This document shows positions 25,493 to 33,657 of a stretch of DNA of 59,648 nucleotides, in pieces; within the stretch, counting starts at the first letter, position 1; each line of letters starts with the position of its first letter. Under the pieces are notes generated by a model that was not told where the DNA came from, did not search any database, and was given only the letters and a program-made list of their open reading frames with translations. The DNA is from Akkermansia muciniphila (GTDB taxonomy: Bacteria; Verrucomicrobiota; Verrucomicrobiia; Verrucomicrobiales; DEV007), in NCBI GenBank assembly GCA_945883495.1, contig CAMCXS010000032.1, positions 1 to 59,648 of the forward strand, in the 5' to 3' direction. Both the position numbers and the translations under genes were made by a program.

Positions 25493-27610
25493 TCAGGGAT
25501 GTTGCCGCCACTTCCAAAGCCCGTAGCACCCGCCCGCCGCCCACAATTCCCGCGTCTTGGGGTGTACCCGGAGGGCGAAACATTCGCGAGCGCCGTCTTT
25601 ACCCGGGTTTGCGGATCCCGTCCGGAGATTGCGAGTGAGGATTTCCCAAGTCTGCCCTCCATCCGCGGAGCGCACCACGGAGGCGTCCGTGGCATACAAA
25701 TCCCGGGGACCACCCACGTAGACAATCCGAGGATCCACCGGATCCACGGCCACCGTCTGCACGCTCACTTGGCCGTACTGATCGGCGGGAAGCCGTCGCG
25801 TGATCTCTTCCAGCTTCCCGCTGGCAAAGACAAAGAGCCTCCGCTCCTCCACCGCGATGTAGAAGATCTGCCGCTGGGGATCCACCGCTACATCCACCAC
25901 CTCTGCCGGCAGGGAGACGATCTTGGTCCAAGTCAGCCCCAAGTCGGCTGATTCCACCACGTCGCGTCCGTTTCCTCCGTAGACGTTCCGGACGCCTTCC
26001 AGGGCGGCGCTGAAGACGCCTTGGCAGCCTTCCATGGCCTTCCACGTTTTCCCCAGGTCCGGGCTACGCCAGTTGCTGAAGTAAATCACCTTCGGGTCCT
26101 TGGGATCCCCAGAGGCCACCTCGTGTCCGGTGCAGGTCAGCCGGGTCCGGCGAAAGCTTTTCCCGCCATCCCGGCTCACGGTGAGGATGCCTGGGCCGTG
26201 CCACTCTTCCGCCACTTGCGTCACCAGGATCTCCCGACTGGCGGCATACGCGCCGTAAGTGAAGCCCCCCCAACCGCGGCCGCTGGCGTTGCAGTAATTC
26301 CAAGTCTTACCCCCATCCGACGTCACTGCGCCATTGTAATCCTGGGACGCCACGTAGAGCAGATCTGGATCCTGCAAATTGAAGATGAACAACCCGCCCA
26401 CCAGGACCCCGTTGAACCCGTTCGCGTCCCAATGAAACACCGCGCCGCCGTCCCGGCTGCTGGAGATCCAGTCTCCGCCCAATCCCCAAACCCGCTCCGG
26501 ATCCACCGGGTGCCAGGCGAATTTCTGTGGACGCCCGTTGAACGGCATGAACGCGTGCTGGTTTTCCCAGTGCCCCTTCTTCCAGTTCGCCCCACCATCC
26601 CGGGAACGATGGATTGTGAAGTCGTAAGGCCCGTTCTGCTGACAGGCCACGAGGTGTTGGTCATTGGCCGGACTGACTGCCAGTGCCGTGACGTTGCCGG
26701 GATACCAATTTGCTTTCGTCTCCGTGAACGTCGCCCCCTCGTCCAGGGAAACCAGCAGGTTCCCCGGGGTGGCCAGCCAAATCTTGCCCGGACGGCCCGC
26801 TCCCACGGCGAGGCTGCTCACCTTCCCCGTCCACGTCTGTTCCACAGTCTCGCCTCCGTCCCGGCTCCGGAAAAAGCCCCGGTCCGTCCCCAAGTAGACC
26901 ACCCCGTGCTCCGGACTGACCTGAACGGTGCTCCCTCCAAAGTCCTCGCGGATCCGTTTCCAGCTGGTGCCGCCGTCACCGGAGCGATACAGACCTCCCC
27001 CGGGATCCGGATGGGACCAGTAGGCGATCCGTGAAGCCTTCCGCTCCGGATCGTAACTGCCGCGGTCAAACGCGACTTTGTCCAGATACGACCGGTAGCC
27101 ACTGTAATCGGCGGCCGGTAACACGTGCGTCCAGGTCGAGCCGCGGTCCGTGGTGAGATAAAGACCATGGCTCTGGTGGTTCGTGCTGTTCGCGCCCACC
27201 GCCAAGGCCCGGCTGCTGTTGTTTGGATCGATCGCGAACCCGCAATTCCCCCGCGGATGATACCCCACGTTGCACGGCTCCCAGAGTTTGCCGCCGTCCA
27301 GGCTGCGGTAAATTCCGCCCACATCCGTTCCCATGAGAAGAAACATGCCGTCCTTGGCATCGATGGAAATCGCCTGGACGAACTGACACCCCTCGCCGCC
27401 AGAATGCCCCGCTTCCTGGATCGCGCGGGAGACCAACGGAACAGGCTCCCATTCTCCCGCGTAGCCAGAGATCGCTAAGGACCATAGATGCCAGCTCACC
27501 AACCGCGCCCGCGTCATGGCATTTTCCATAGCCGCCATCCCCCGCGGAGCCAAGCGAGAAACTCCCGTAGCTCCCTCCACCAGAAATCCGGAAAGAGAAT
27601 CATCTCTCAT
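25493..27610 (-). CDS. BNR/Asp-box beta-propeller protein (sialidase- or sortilin-like fold)
   Basis: 705 residues containing about twelve Asp-box turns of the SxDxGxTW type (YRSLDGGKLW, YRSGDGGTSW, FRSRDGGETV, HRSRDGGANW, TSDGGKTWNY, VSRDGGKSF, VRSADGGQTW and others), which fold into one or two beta-propellers. The family is used for glycan binding or hydrolysis, for example in sialidases and xyloglucanases, but I cannot identify the catalytic Asp and Arg set, so activity is unknown. No signal peptide is apparent: the first 60 residues look poorly conserved and the true start may lie further in, or an export signal may be lost. A GGAAGG precedes the ATG at 27610. Confidence 0.8.
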   Translation of the reverse strand: MRDDSLSGFLVEGATGVSRLAPRGMAAMENAMTRARLVSWHLWSLAISGYAGEWEPVPLVSRAIQEAGHSGGEGCQFVQAISIDAKDGMFLLMGTDVGGIYRSLDGGKLWEPCNVGYHPRGNCGFAIDPNNSSRALAVGANSTNHQSHGLYLTTDRGSTWTHVLPAADYSGYRSYLDKVAFDRGSYDPERKASRIAYWSHPDPGGGLYRSGDGGTSWKRIREDFGGSTVQVSPEHGVVYLGTDRGFFRSRDGGETVEQTWTGKVSSLAVGAGRPGKIWLATPGNLLVSLDEGATFTETKANWYPGNVTALAVSPANDQHLVACQQNGPYDFTIHRSRDGGANWKKGHWENQHAFMPFNGRPQKFAWHPVDPERVWGLGGDWISSSRDGGAVFHWDANGFNGVLVGGLFIFNLQDPDLLYVASQDYNGAVTSDGGKTWNYCNASGRGWGGFTYGAYAASREILVTQVAEEWHGPGILTVSRDGGKSFRRTRLTCTGHEVASGDPKDPKVIYFSNWRSPDLGKTWKAMEGCQGVFSAALEGVRNVYGGNGRDVVESADLGLTWTKIVSLPAEVVDVAVDPQRQIFYIAVEERRLFVFASGKLEEITRRLPADQYGQVSVQTVAVDPVDPRIVYVGGPRDLYATDASVVRSADGGQTWEILTRNLRTGSANPGKDGARECFALRVHPKTRELWAAGGCYGLWKWRQHP

Positions 27611-27698
27611 CCTTCCGACTAACTCGATCCAGTTTACTGGGCGGGAGCGAGGGGACCGAGCTTGGTGGAGTGGGAGTTTTGATGAACCGATTCAAACT

Positions 27699-27827
27699 CG
27701 ATTACGAGCACGAGCACGAGCACGAGCACCGCTTCGCTGAGCACGAGGGAAGATACGAAGGGCCGATGGAAGGAGACGAAGTTCGTTTTCAATCTTGTGC
27801 TCGTGCTCGTGCTCGTGCTCGTAATCG
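27699..27827. repeat. Perfect 31-bp inverted repeat built of GAGCAC units
   Basis: The left arm (27699-27729) begins CGATTAC and continues as four GAGCAC hexamers. The right arm (27797-27827) is its exact reverse complement. The 67-nt loop contains a further GAGCACGAGG. In RNA this would make a very stable 31-bp stem. The flanking bases outside the arms are also partly complementary (GAACCGATTCAAACT on the left against AAACACCGTTGAAC on the right). Confidence 0.9.
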
Positions 27828-27874
27828 AAACACCGTTGAACCTCCAGGCTAACTTGCGGGCCCGGGAGCCGAAA

Positions 27875-28033
27875 CCCGGCGGAACATCGCCGTCCCAGTC
27901 AAAACCAAGGGTGATTCCCGGCGGGACAACGCCGTCCCAGTCAAAACCAAGGGTGATTCCCGGCGGGACGGCGTCGTTCCAGTCAAAATCGAGGGTGATT
28001 CTCCCTGGGACGGCGTCGTCCCGGGACGCGACG
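27875..28033. repeat. Tandem 42-bp direct repeats with internal dyad
   Basis: Units start at 27875, 27917 and 27959, with a degenerate partial unit from about 28001. Each opens CCCGGCGGGACAACGCCGTC or a variant, then continues with CCAGTCAAAACCAAGGGTG and ATT. The first half has dyad symmetry (GGGAC...GTCCC), so every copy can form a hairpin. Units 1 and 2 are nearly identical; units 3 and 4 diverge. Confidence 0.85.
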
Positions 28034-28107
28034 TTTCATCCTGAAAAGGGGGAATGGTTTGGCCTCGCGACTCTGCGCGAGATGATTCCATTTCCGTTTC
28101 AAGGCTC

Positions 28108-28152
28108 ATGGGTCCCATGAGTCTCATAGGCCCCATTGGTCTCAAGAGCCTC
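28108..28152. repeat. Five degenerate 9-bp tandem units
   Basis: ATGGGTCCC, ATGAGTCTC, ATAGGCCCC, ATTGGTCTC and AAGAGCCTC follow one another without gaps. They share the pattern A-T-x-G/A-G-x-C-y-C. This is a low-complexity repeat of unknown role. Confidence 0.7.
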
Positions 28153-28165
28153 CCGCCCGCAAACG

Positions 28166-28198
28166 AAAAACCCCCGCGGCCCAGAAGGACCACGGGGG
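28166..28198 (-). terminator. Rho-independent terminator for the gene beginning at 31110
   Basis: On the minus strand a GC-rich stem (CCCCCGTGG paired with CCGCGGGGG, one mismatch, about 10-nt loop) is followed at once by TTTTT. It lies about 87 nt after the stop of the large exported protein gene. Confidence 0.85.
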
Positions 28199-28284
28199 CT
28201 GTTGAATTCAAAGGGTTCTCCTCAGCTCGATCCCTCCCAGCCGGAGCCGGGAGGGAGAGAGAGAAGTTCCAGCCGAGCGGACGA

Positions 28285-31110
28285 TCAGTTCGTGCTCAGC
28301 GTCACCGGGATGGTTTGGAAGTCTTGGTTCAAACCGGCAGCGACCGGGATACGAACCTGACCACGTCCATTGACGGTGCCGAAGCTGTCGTCCTGAAGGA
28401 AGACACCTTCCACGGTGCCCTTCAGGCCGGCGTTGTTGAGCAACACGCTGGCGGAGAAGGTTCCGGACAGTCCCATGACCGTGCCGGAGACGCGCGTGGC
28501 GACTGCACCACCCTTGGCCAGCTCACTGACGGTGACGCCAGCGGTCGTGGTCATCATGGCGAGCTGATCGGACTTGCCGAGCGCACCTTGGAGGGTGACG
28601 TTGAACAACTGCGTGGTGCCGTCAAGGCCCGCGGAAGTCACGGCCACGTTTGAAGCCAGTCCAATACTGGTGAGCGCCTGGAGGGCGTTCTGGATATTGG
28701 TGACCGTCGTCGCCTGCGTCTCGCTACGGGTGATAGCAGCCGTCGTGAACCCCTTGAAGGATAGAGCGAAGGTGCTGACCGTAGAAGCCACTGCTACACG
28801 TTGCACTTCGTCCACCGTGATGGACGTCAGCGCATTGCCCGTTCCCTTGACCAGCTCGGAAACCCCGAACGTTGGCAGTCCGGTGCCGCCTCCAGCTTTG
28901 GCGAACATAAGCGGAGCGATGTCTTGGTAACCCCTGGCCCCGATGAACGTGATCCGGAAGATGTTGGCGGTGTCAGCCGTGACGGTGACGTTGCCAACTC
29001 CGACCGCTCCAATATTTTCCAGAGCCGTTTGAATCCGGCCAGCGAGCGTAGACGCACTCGGGCTGTATGAGAACGAAGCCGACGTCGTGGCACCGAACTT
29101 GACGGTCATGTCGTAGCCAGTTCCAACGGAACCCGTGATGGTGACAACCTGGACCTCGTTCTGGAACCGGCCAGTGATGGACGGGTCGTTGAACGTGATC
29201 GGAGACACTCCCATGAGGTAGGTGTCGGGCAGAGCCTCGTTCTCGTTGTCGAGAAGCGCGTCCGGATTCGCGGCGGAGGAGTCCGCCGGAGTCGTTCCCG
29301 CGTTCGCGTAGGTCGCCACAAACGTGTTGCCCTTCGCGCCGAGTTGAGCCGCCAGCCTGTCGCCAGGGGCCTTGATACCGGCCGGAACGGGAGTGAAGCT
29401 GCTAACCGCACCCGCCACATCGAGAGGTCCGAAACCAGCATCGTAGGAGGAACCCGCGATGGCGGTCTTGCGCCACTTGAGCCCAGCCGCCGGACGGTTG
29501 GTTTGCGACAAGCCGAAGGAAGCCGCGCCAGTGCTGGTGCGTTGACCCAAGTTCGGGAGGTTGATGATCCCGCCGAAGAAGGAGTTCACCACATCGCTGC
29601 TGTAGGGCTGAACGTAAACGACCGCTTGGTCCGTGAGGGACGCGTTGAACGAGGTCGTGAACTTCTGACCGTCACCCAAGGTGCCGGCGAAGGTCGCTGA
29701 ACCCGTCATTCCCAAGCTGCCAGTAGCGTAACCGAAACCAGCCGGAACGCTGGTGCGGTCGCCGCCCGTGGTCGCAAGCGACGCGGTAAGGGCACGCGAG
29801 GCAGCCGGGCCGGAAGCGGCGCGGAAACCTGAGAGCGTGTCGACGTTGGTCTGGCCTGCTTCGGTCAGAGTCCCGGTCACCACGTTGGACGTGGAGCTCA
29901 GGTTGACGACGGCGGAAATGCCGTTGGAGAACGCCAAGGTCAACTGCACGGTCGTGGAGGTGGCCGTCGGGGTGAAGGTCCCCGTAAGCGCCACCGCGGT
30001 GGTGCTGCCCTTCTTCACGGCGGAAGCCGAGAACGTGCCTGGCTTCGTGATGGTGAAGCGAATCCGCCCTTCTGGAAGACCAGCAGGCGTGCTGTCACCA
30101 TCCTGAACCAGGACGTCATAGCTGCCCAGGAACGGATACTGAGCCACGTTCAAGCGGAAGTTCTCCAGGGTGGCCAACGTGGTGGTGCCGGACTTCACCG
30201 TCACCAATCCCGTGGTAGCCGGGAGACCGGTGATGGTTCCACTGACGAGACCAGTCGTCGCGTTGTAGGTAACCCCCAACGGAAGACCGCCAGCGATGGT
30301 CAAACCAGCACCGACGTTCACGTTCACGCTGTCTCCGACGTAGTATTGGGTCGCCAGAAGGTCCGCAATCGCCTTGGCGGCGGTGAAGACGCTGGGGGTG
30401 TTGGACACGATCACGTCTCCACTGCGGGTGATCCCGACAGTGGCTTCACGAGTCACGCCGGAAGCAGTCAAGCGCTGGATATCAACCAACGGCGTGGCGT
30501 TGCTGGCCTTGCCGAAGTTGTTCTGGATCCCACCGGTGAAGATGGCGAAGGCGGCACCCGGTGTCGGGTTCCACTTCGACCAGCTGTTAAACCACGGGGT
30601 CGGGTTGGCGGTCTGGGTCATGGTGATCACGCCCTTGCCACGAGTGACGAGCGTCGCCGCTGCGCCCACGAGGGACTGGATGTTGTTTCCGGAGCTTCCC
30701 AATGCGTTGGAGGTATATCCGGAGAACAGGATGGAGGCGCCAGGAGAACCGGCGGCACGGGAGACGTAAACCACCCGGTTGGCATCGCCATTCACCTCGG
30801 AAGGTGTGGACAATGCGCTCCGGTTACCGGCCACGCCGAACCAAAGATCCGTACGGGAGAACCAGTTCGCCCCGAAGGCCGCGCTGAGTTCCGCCGCGAT
30901 GTTGACGACCGAACCTTGCTCCGCGTTTTCGCGGATCTGGAAGGCGGGTCCCAAATTGACGAACACGTTTGAGGTGCTCCCGGTGCCAGCGGTGGCCTGG
31001 ACCCCAAGGACCAGGTCTCCGTTGACGGGCGGCCATGCCGCAGCCTCCACCGAACCGGCCAGGGCAAGGCCCAGGGCGGCGGGATAGAGGGACTTCATTA
31101 GAGATTTCAT
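28285..31110 (-). CDS. Large exported beta-rich protein with Ig-like and tandem repeats
   Basis: 941 residues with a signal peptide (SLYPAALGLALAGSVEAAA). Around residues 255-300 is a putative-Ig-like segment (GLPLGVTYNATTGLVSGTIT), common in extracellular proteins. Residues about 655-745 and 760-870 are two copies of an approximately 90-residue unit (a beta-strand run, then IQTALENIGAVGVGNVTV or IQNALQALTSIGLASNVAV, then FRITFIGARGYQD or FNVTLQGALGKSD), a repeat found in large surface proteins of the PVC group. There is no clear C-terminal sorting tag. An ATG at 31098 is an alternative start. With the adjacent binding-protein-like gene it probably contributes to the cell surface or periplasm; function unknown. 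Confidence 0.85.
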   Translation of the reverse strand: MKSLMKSLYPAALGLALAGSVEAAAWPPVNGDLVLGVQATAGTGSTSNVFVNLGPAFQIRENAEQGSVVNIAAELSAAFGANWFSRTDLWFGVAGNRSALSTPSEVNGDANRVVYVSRAAGSPGASILFSGYTSNALGSSGNNIQSLVGAAATLVTRGKGVITMTQTANPTPWFNSWSKWNPTPGAAFAIFTGGIQNNFGKASNATPLVDIQRLTASGVTREATVGITRSGDVIVSNTPSVFTAAKAIADLLATQYYVGDSVNVNVGAGLTIAGGLPLGVTYNATTGLVSGTITGLPATTGLVTVKSGTTTLATLENFRLNVAQYPFLGSYDVLVQDGDSTPAGLPEGRIRFTITKPGTFSASAVKKGSTTAVALTGTFTPTATSTTVQLTLAFSNGISAVVNLSSTSNVVTGTLTEAGQTNVDTLSGFRAASGPAASRALTASLATTGGDRTSVPAGFGYATGSLGMTGSATFAGTLGDGQKFTTSFNASLTDQAVVYVQPYSSDVVNSFFGGIINLPNLGQRTSTGAASFGLSQTNRPAAGLKWRKTAIAGSSYDAGFGPLDVAGAVSSFTPVPAGIKAPGDRLAAQLGAKGNTFVATYANAGTTPADSSAANPDALLDNENEALPDTYLMGVSPITFNDPSITGRFQNEVQVVTITGSVGTGYDMTVKFGATTSASFSYSPSASTLAGRIQTALENIGAVGVGNVTVTADTANIFRITFIGARGYQDIAPLMFAKAGGGTGLPTFGVSELVKGTGNALTSITVDEVQRVAVASTVSTFALSFKGFTTAAITRSETQATTVTNIQNALQALTSIGLASNVAVTSAGLDGTTQLFNVTLQGALGKSDQLAMMTTTAGVTVSELAKGGAVATRVSGTVMGLSGTFSASVLLNNAGLKGTVEGVFLQDDSFGTVNGRGQVRIPVAAGLNQDFQTIPVTLSTN

Positions 31111-31235
31111 GTGATCTGAATTGCTATCGATAAACTCTTTCTTTCAGTTTTCACCCCAGAACCAGCCACGAAAGCCGGAACCAGGGCCCACTCCTGCTGG
31201 CTTGCGATCCCCTGAACCGGTGACCGCCCGCCGCG

Positions 31236-31259
31236 CTGGGAGCGAGTTTGCGTTCCCAG
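31236..31259. repeat. Short hairpin immediately after a stop codon
   Basis: CTGGGA / TCCCAG arms with a 12-nt loop start 2 nt beyond the stop codon of the binding-protein-like gene (31261-31263). No T-run follows. It may protect the mRNA end or reduce read-through into the next gene. Confidence 0.35.
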
Positions 31260-31260
31260 A

Positions 31261-32463
31261 TTAGGGAAGAACGATCCCGCCGTCACCACCGAAACGGGTG
31301 ACATTCATTTCCGAGATCTTGATCCCGGTGGAGAGGGGGTTCAGCTGGTCCGGGATTTCCGTGGTGAAGGCGTTAAAGAACGTTTGCTCACCACCGGTGA
31401 TGTCCGCGGAGCCGTAGAACTGCTGGTAGCCCCAAAGGGTGTAAGCACCGTTCTTGACGTTGTTTTCGGTGTAAGGAACGCCGTTGTAGGTGAGGTCGAT
31501 CGCGTAGGCGGAGGGTCCGCCGGCGGCCACCGAGGCGGCAGTCGGAGTCCCAACCACGTCCGAGATCGCTGCTGCGTCAGAGAGCGTAAGGTAGCTGATG
31601 ATGGTGATCGGAGCAGCAGCGGCGCTGCTGACGGAAACATTGGCGCTGCTGCGGGCCAACACGGCGCGAACGCCGGAGTTGGAGCTATATCCGCCGTTGT
31701 TGGGAGCGCCGATCGCGGTCACGGTGCCCGTTCCCTCACTACCGCCAGAGGTGGCAGTGGTCCACTGGACGACGTTGGTGAAGGTGCCGTAGCGGGTTTC
31801 CGAAAGGATCGTGGCCCGGGTGCCCGAACCGTTGTTCCGGCCGGTGTTGTAAACGATGCTGGTGTCAGCGGCGTTCCCCGTGTACATGGACTTCGGAAGT
31901 TCACCAAGGCTCCACTGCGCGTTGTGCAGTTGGTCGGTGATGTTGGTGATCCCGGTGGTGCCAACGTTCGCCAAGAAGACGAAGGGCACGACGCCAACCG
32001 GAGCGCCCGGAAGGGCGGGAGATGGCGTTTCCGACTGGGACTGGTCCACGTCCGAGAACGAGAACCGAGCGATGGCGGAAGCCGTTTTGCCGGTGGCGCT
32101 GATGTTCGCGCCGCCCACCGCGCGGTCAGTGGCGGTTGCAGTCACGTCGAGATAGTTGGTCAACGTGTTTTGTTGCACCACGTCCTTGACCCCTTGAGTC
32201 GAACCAGACTGGCTGGTGCGGATGATGTAGGGCTGGCCGCTGATGGTGCCTTCGAAGATGGCGACGTTGGCTCCGCTGAGTCCCTGGGTGCCAGTGAAGG
32301 CATACTTACAGGTGCCGGAACCACCGAGGATCTCGATGATGGAGTCGTTCATCGCGGCACGGAACGCGGTGGCGCCCGTGATGTTGATGACGGTGGGGGA
32401 TTGCGCGGACGCCGAGGCGCCGAGGCCCAGAAGAGCCGCAAGCATTACACTTTTCAGTTTCAT
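31261..32463 (-). CDS. Exported protein with distant similarity to phosphate-binding (PstS-like) proteins
   Basis: 400 residues with a clean signal peptide (MLAALLGLGASASAQ, cleavage after ASAQ). The mature start VINITGATAFRAAMNDSIIE resembles the GSTA...P-type anion loop and first helix of PstS-like binding proteins, and later segments (SAYAIDLTYNGVPYTENNVK, AYTLWGYQQFY) fit the second lobe. The similarity is weak, so ligand binding is inference. No permease or ATPase genes are adjacent. The gene lies 150 nt upstream of another large exported protein on the same strand. Confidence 0.7.
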   Translation of the reverse strand: MKLKSVMLAALLGLGASASAQSPTVINITGATAFRAAMNDSIIEILGGSGTCKYAFTGTQGLSGANVAIFEGTISGQPYIIRTSQSGSTQGVKDVVQQNTLTNYLDVTATATDRAVGGANISATGKTASAIARFSFSDVDQSQSETPSPALPGAPVGVVPFVFLANVGTTGITNITDQLHNAQWSLGELPKSMYTGNAADTSIVYNTGRNNGSGTRATILSETRYGTFTNVVQWTTATSGGSEGTGTVTAIGAPNNGGYSSNSGVRAVLARSSANVSVSSAAAAPITIISYLTLSDAAAISDVVGTPTAASVAAGGPSAYAIDLTYNGVPYTENNVKNGAYTLWGYQQFYGSADITGGEQTFFNAFTTEIPDQLNPLSTGIKISEMNVTRFGGDGGIVLP

Positions 32464-32632
32464 TGCAGTTGGTTACCGTTCAGGTAGTTTTAGTTTGTCA
32501 GTTCAGTTTGGTTGTCTGGGCCTCGGCCGTCTCCGGAGAGAACTGGAAATCTCCTTTTCTCTCTGGAAGCACACCCGATTCCTTGCCCGCCGGATGCTAG
32601 CGATGTGCCCAGCCCTCGGCAAAAGATTGCGA

Positions 32633-32648
32633 GTGACAAACTTGTCAC
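32633..32648. promoter_or_regulatory. Perfect palindrome upstream of the binding-protein-like gene
   Basis: GTGACAA-AC-TTGTCAC is an exact 7-2-7 inverted repeat about 170 nt upstream of the ATG at 32463 and 28 nt after the stop of the Sel1 gene. It could be an operator for a dimeric repressor. The half-site spacing differs from the CRP-like site at 24535, so a different protein would bind. Confidence 0.35.
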
Positions 32649-32675
32649 ATGGAGGCGTTTGCGGGCATCCATCAC

Positions 32676-33608
32676 TCATTTCACGGGCTGCGGCGCCTCC
32701 TCTTCAGGGGGCAGAATCGGCCTTGGAATGTGAATCGGCATCACCCGCTTGTCACGGAGCCTCTTGTGGACCCGGTCCATTTGCTCGTCCGTCAAGCCTT
32801 GGGCGAACCCCGGAAGGAAGTTCCGGGCGGTGACCTCGCCCTTGAAGGCACTCCACTGCAGCCAAAAATAGGCTTCCTCCGGATCCCGTGAAATGCCGAT
32901 CCCGCCCGCGTAGAGGCGGCCCAGCGCACTCATCGCCTTGGCATTCCCCTGCTCCGCCGCCAGCCGGTACCAGTGCTGCGCCGCCTTGCGGTCCAATGCC
33001 ACGCCCTGGCCGTGTTCCCACATGGTCCCAAAGACATTCTGCGCCCAGGCATCCCCCGACTCCGCCGCCGGTTGGACCCAGGTCAACGCCTTCGCATAAT
33101 CCCGCGTCACGCCATCGCCTCCGAAGTAGTAGAGATCCACGAGACGCTTCAAGGCCTCCAGGTTCCGTTGCTCCGCCGCCTTTCCCAGCCAATCGCCCCC
33201 TTTCACCGGGTCCTTGTCCACCCCATGGGTTCCCTTCAGGTGGAGGATCCCCAAATTTAACTGAGCGGAGGCTTCTCCGGCTTCCGCCGCCAGCCGCGTC
33301 CACCGTACGCCGTCTCCTTCATCTTTCAGAGGCCCCTTGCTATTGATGAGGAGATAACCCAGCAAGGATTGCGCCCGGGGGAAGCCCCCCTCCGCTACGG
33401 GCTTGAGCAACTCCATCGCCTTGGCCTCGTCCCTCGCCACCCCTTGGCCAGCAATATGCAAGCGCGCTAACCCGCAGATGGCGTCCCGGTCTCCTGCTGC
33501 GGCCTTGGATTCCAGCGCCGCCACATCGGGAACCGCTTCCGCCGCCGTTCCCGCCGCCCCGCAAAGCAGGAGCAGCCCACAACTCAGAAGGTGTCTCAAG
33601 GATTTCAT
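32676..33608 (-). CDS. Exported Sel1-repeat protein
   Basis: About 310 residues: signal peptide (SLRHLLSCGLLLLCGAAGTA) then roughly seven Sel1-type TPR-like repeats of about 36 residues, each with the A-x-x-x-L-G-x-L-Y-x-x-G pattern (AICGLARLHIAGQGVARD, AQLNLGILHLKGTHGVDKD, AQNVFGTMWEHGQGVALD, AMSALGRLYAGGIGISRD). Sel1 proteins are periplasmic or secreted adaptor scaffolds. I chose the ATG at 33608 that opens the signal peptide; the frame extends upstream to 33809 over the end of the TMTC-like gene and that extension is not coding. Confidence 0.87.
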   Translation of the reverse strand: MKSLRHLLSCGLLLLCGAAGTAAEAVPDVAALESKAAAGDRDAICGLARLHIAGQGVARDEAKAMELLKPVAEGGFPRAQSLLGYLLINSKGPLKDEGDGVRWTRLAAEAGEASAQLNLGILHLKGTHGVDKDPVKGGDWLGKAAEQRNLEALKRLVDLYYFGGDGVTRDYAKALTWVQPAAESGDAWAQNVFGTMWEHGQGVALDRKAAQHWYRLAAEQGNAKAMSALGRLYAGGIGISRDPEEAYFWLQWSAFKGEVTARNFLPGFAQGLTDEQMDRVHKRLRDKRVMPIHIPRPILPPEEEAPQPVK

Positions 33609-33657
33609 GGGGCCCATGTTGCGCCAAAAATTTCGGGTTGCTTGTGAAAATTTCGCC

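Larger units (their letters stand above)
27611..28284. other. Gene-free block of mixed repeats
   Basis: The only long gap in the window. It holds a perfect 31-bp inverted repeat (27699-27827), three and a half copies of a 42-bp direct repeat (27875 to about 28033), five degenerate 9-bp units (28108-28152) and a terminator for the gene beginning at 31110. Open frames exist on both strands across the 42-bp units because the unit is a multiple of three, but their products are just repeat translations and I do not call them genes. Confidence 0.8.

Noticed and set aside
27875-28033. A possible CRISPR array in the 42-bp repeats
   Set aside because: The units touch without unique spacers, and no cas genes are present.
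27797-28211. Short open frames on both strands across the 42-bp repeats
   Set aside because: They persist only because the repeat length is divisible by three; no ribosome binding site and no non-repeat conserved part.
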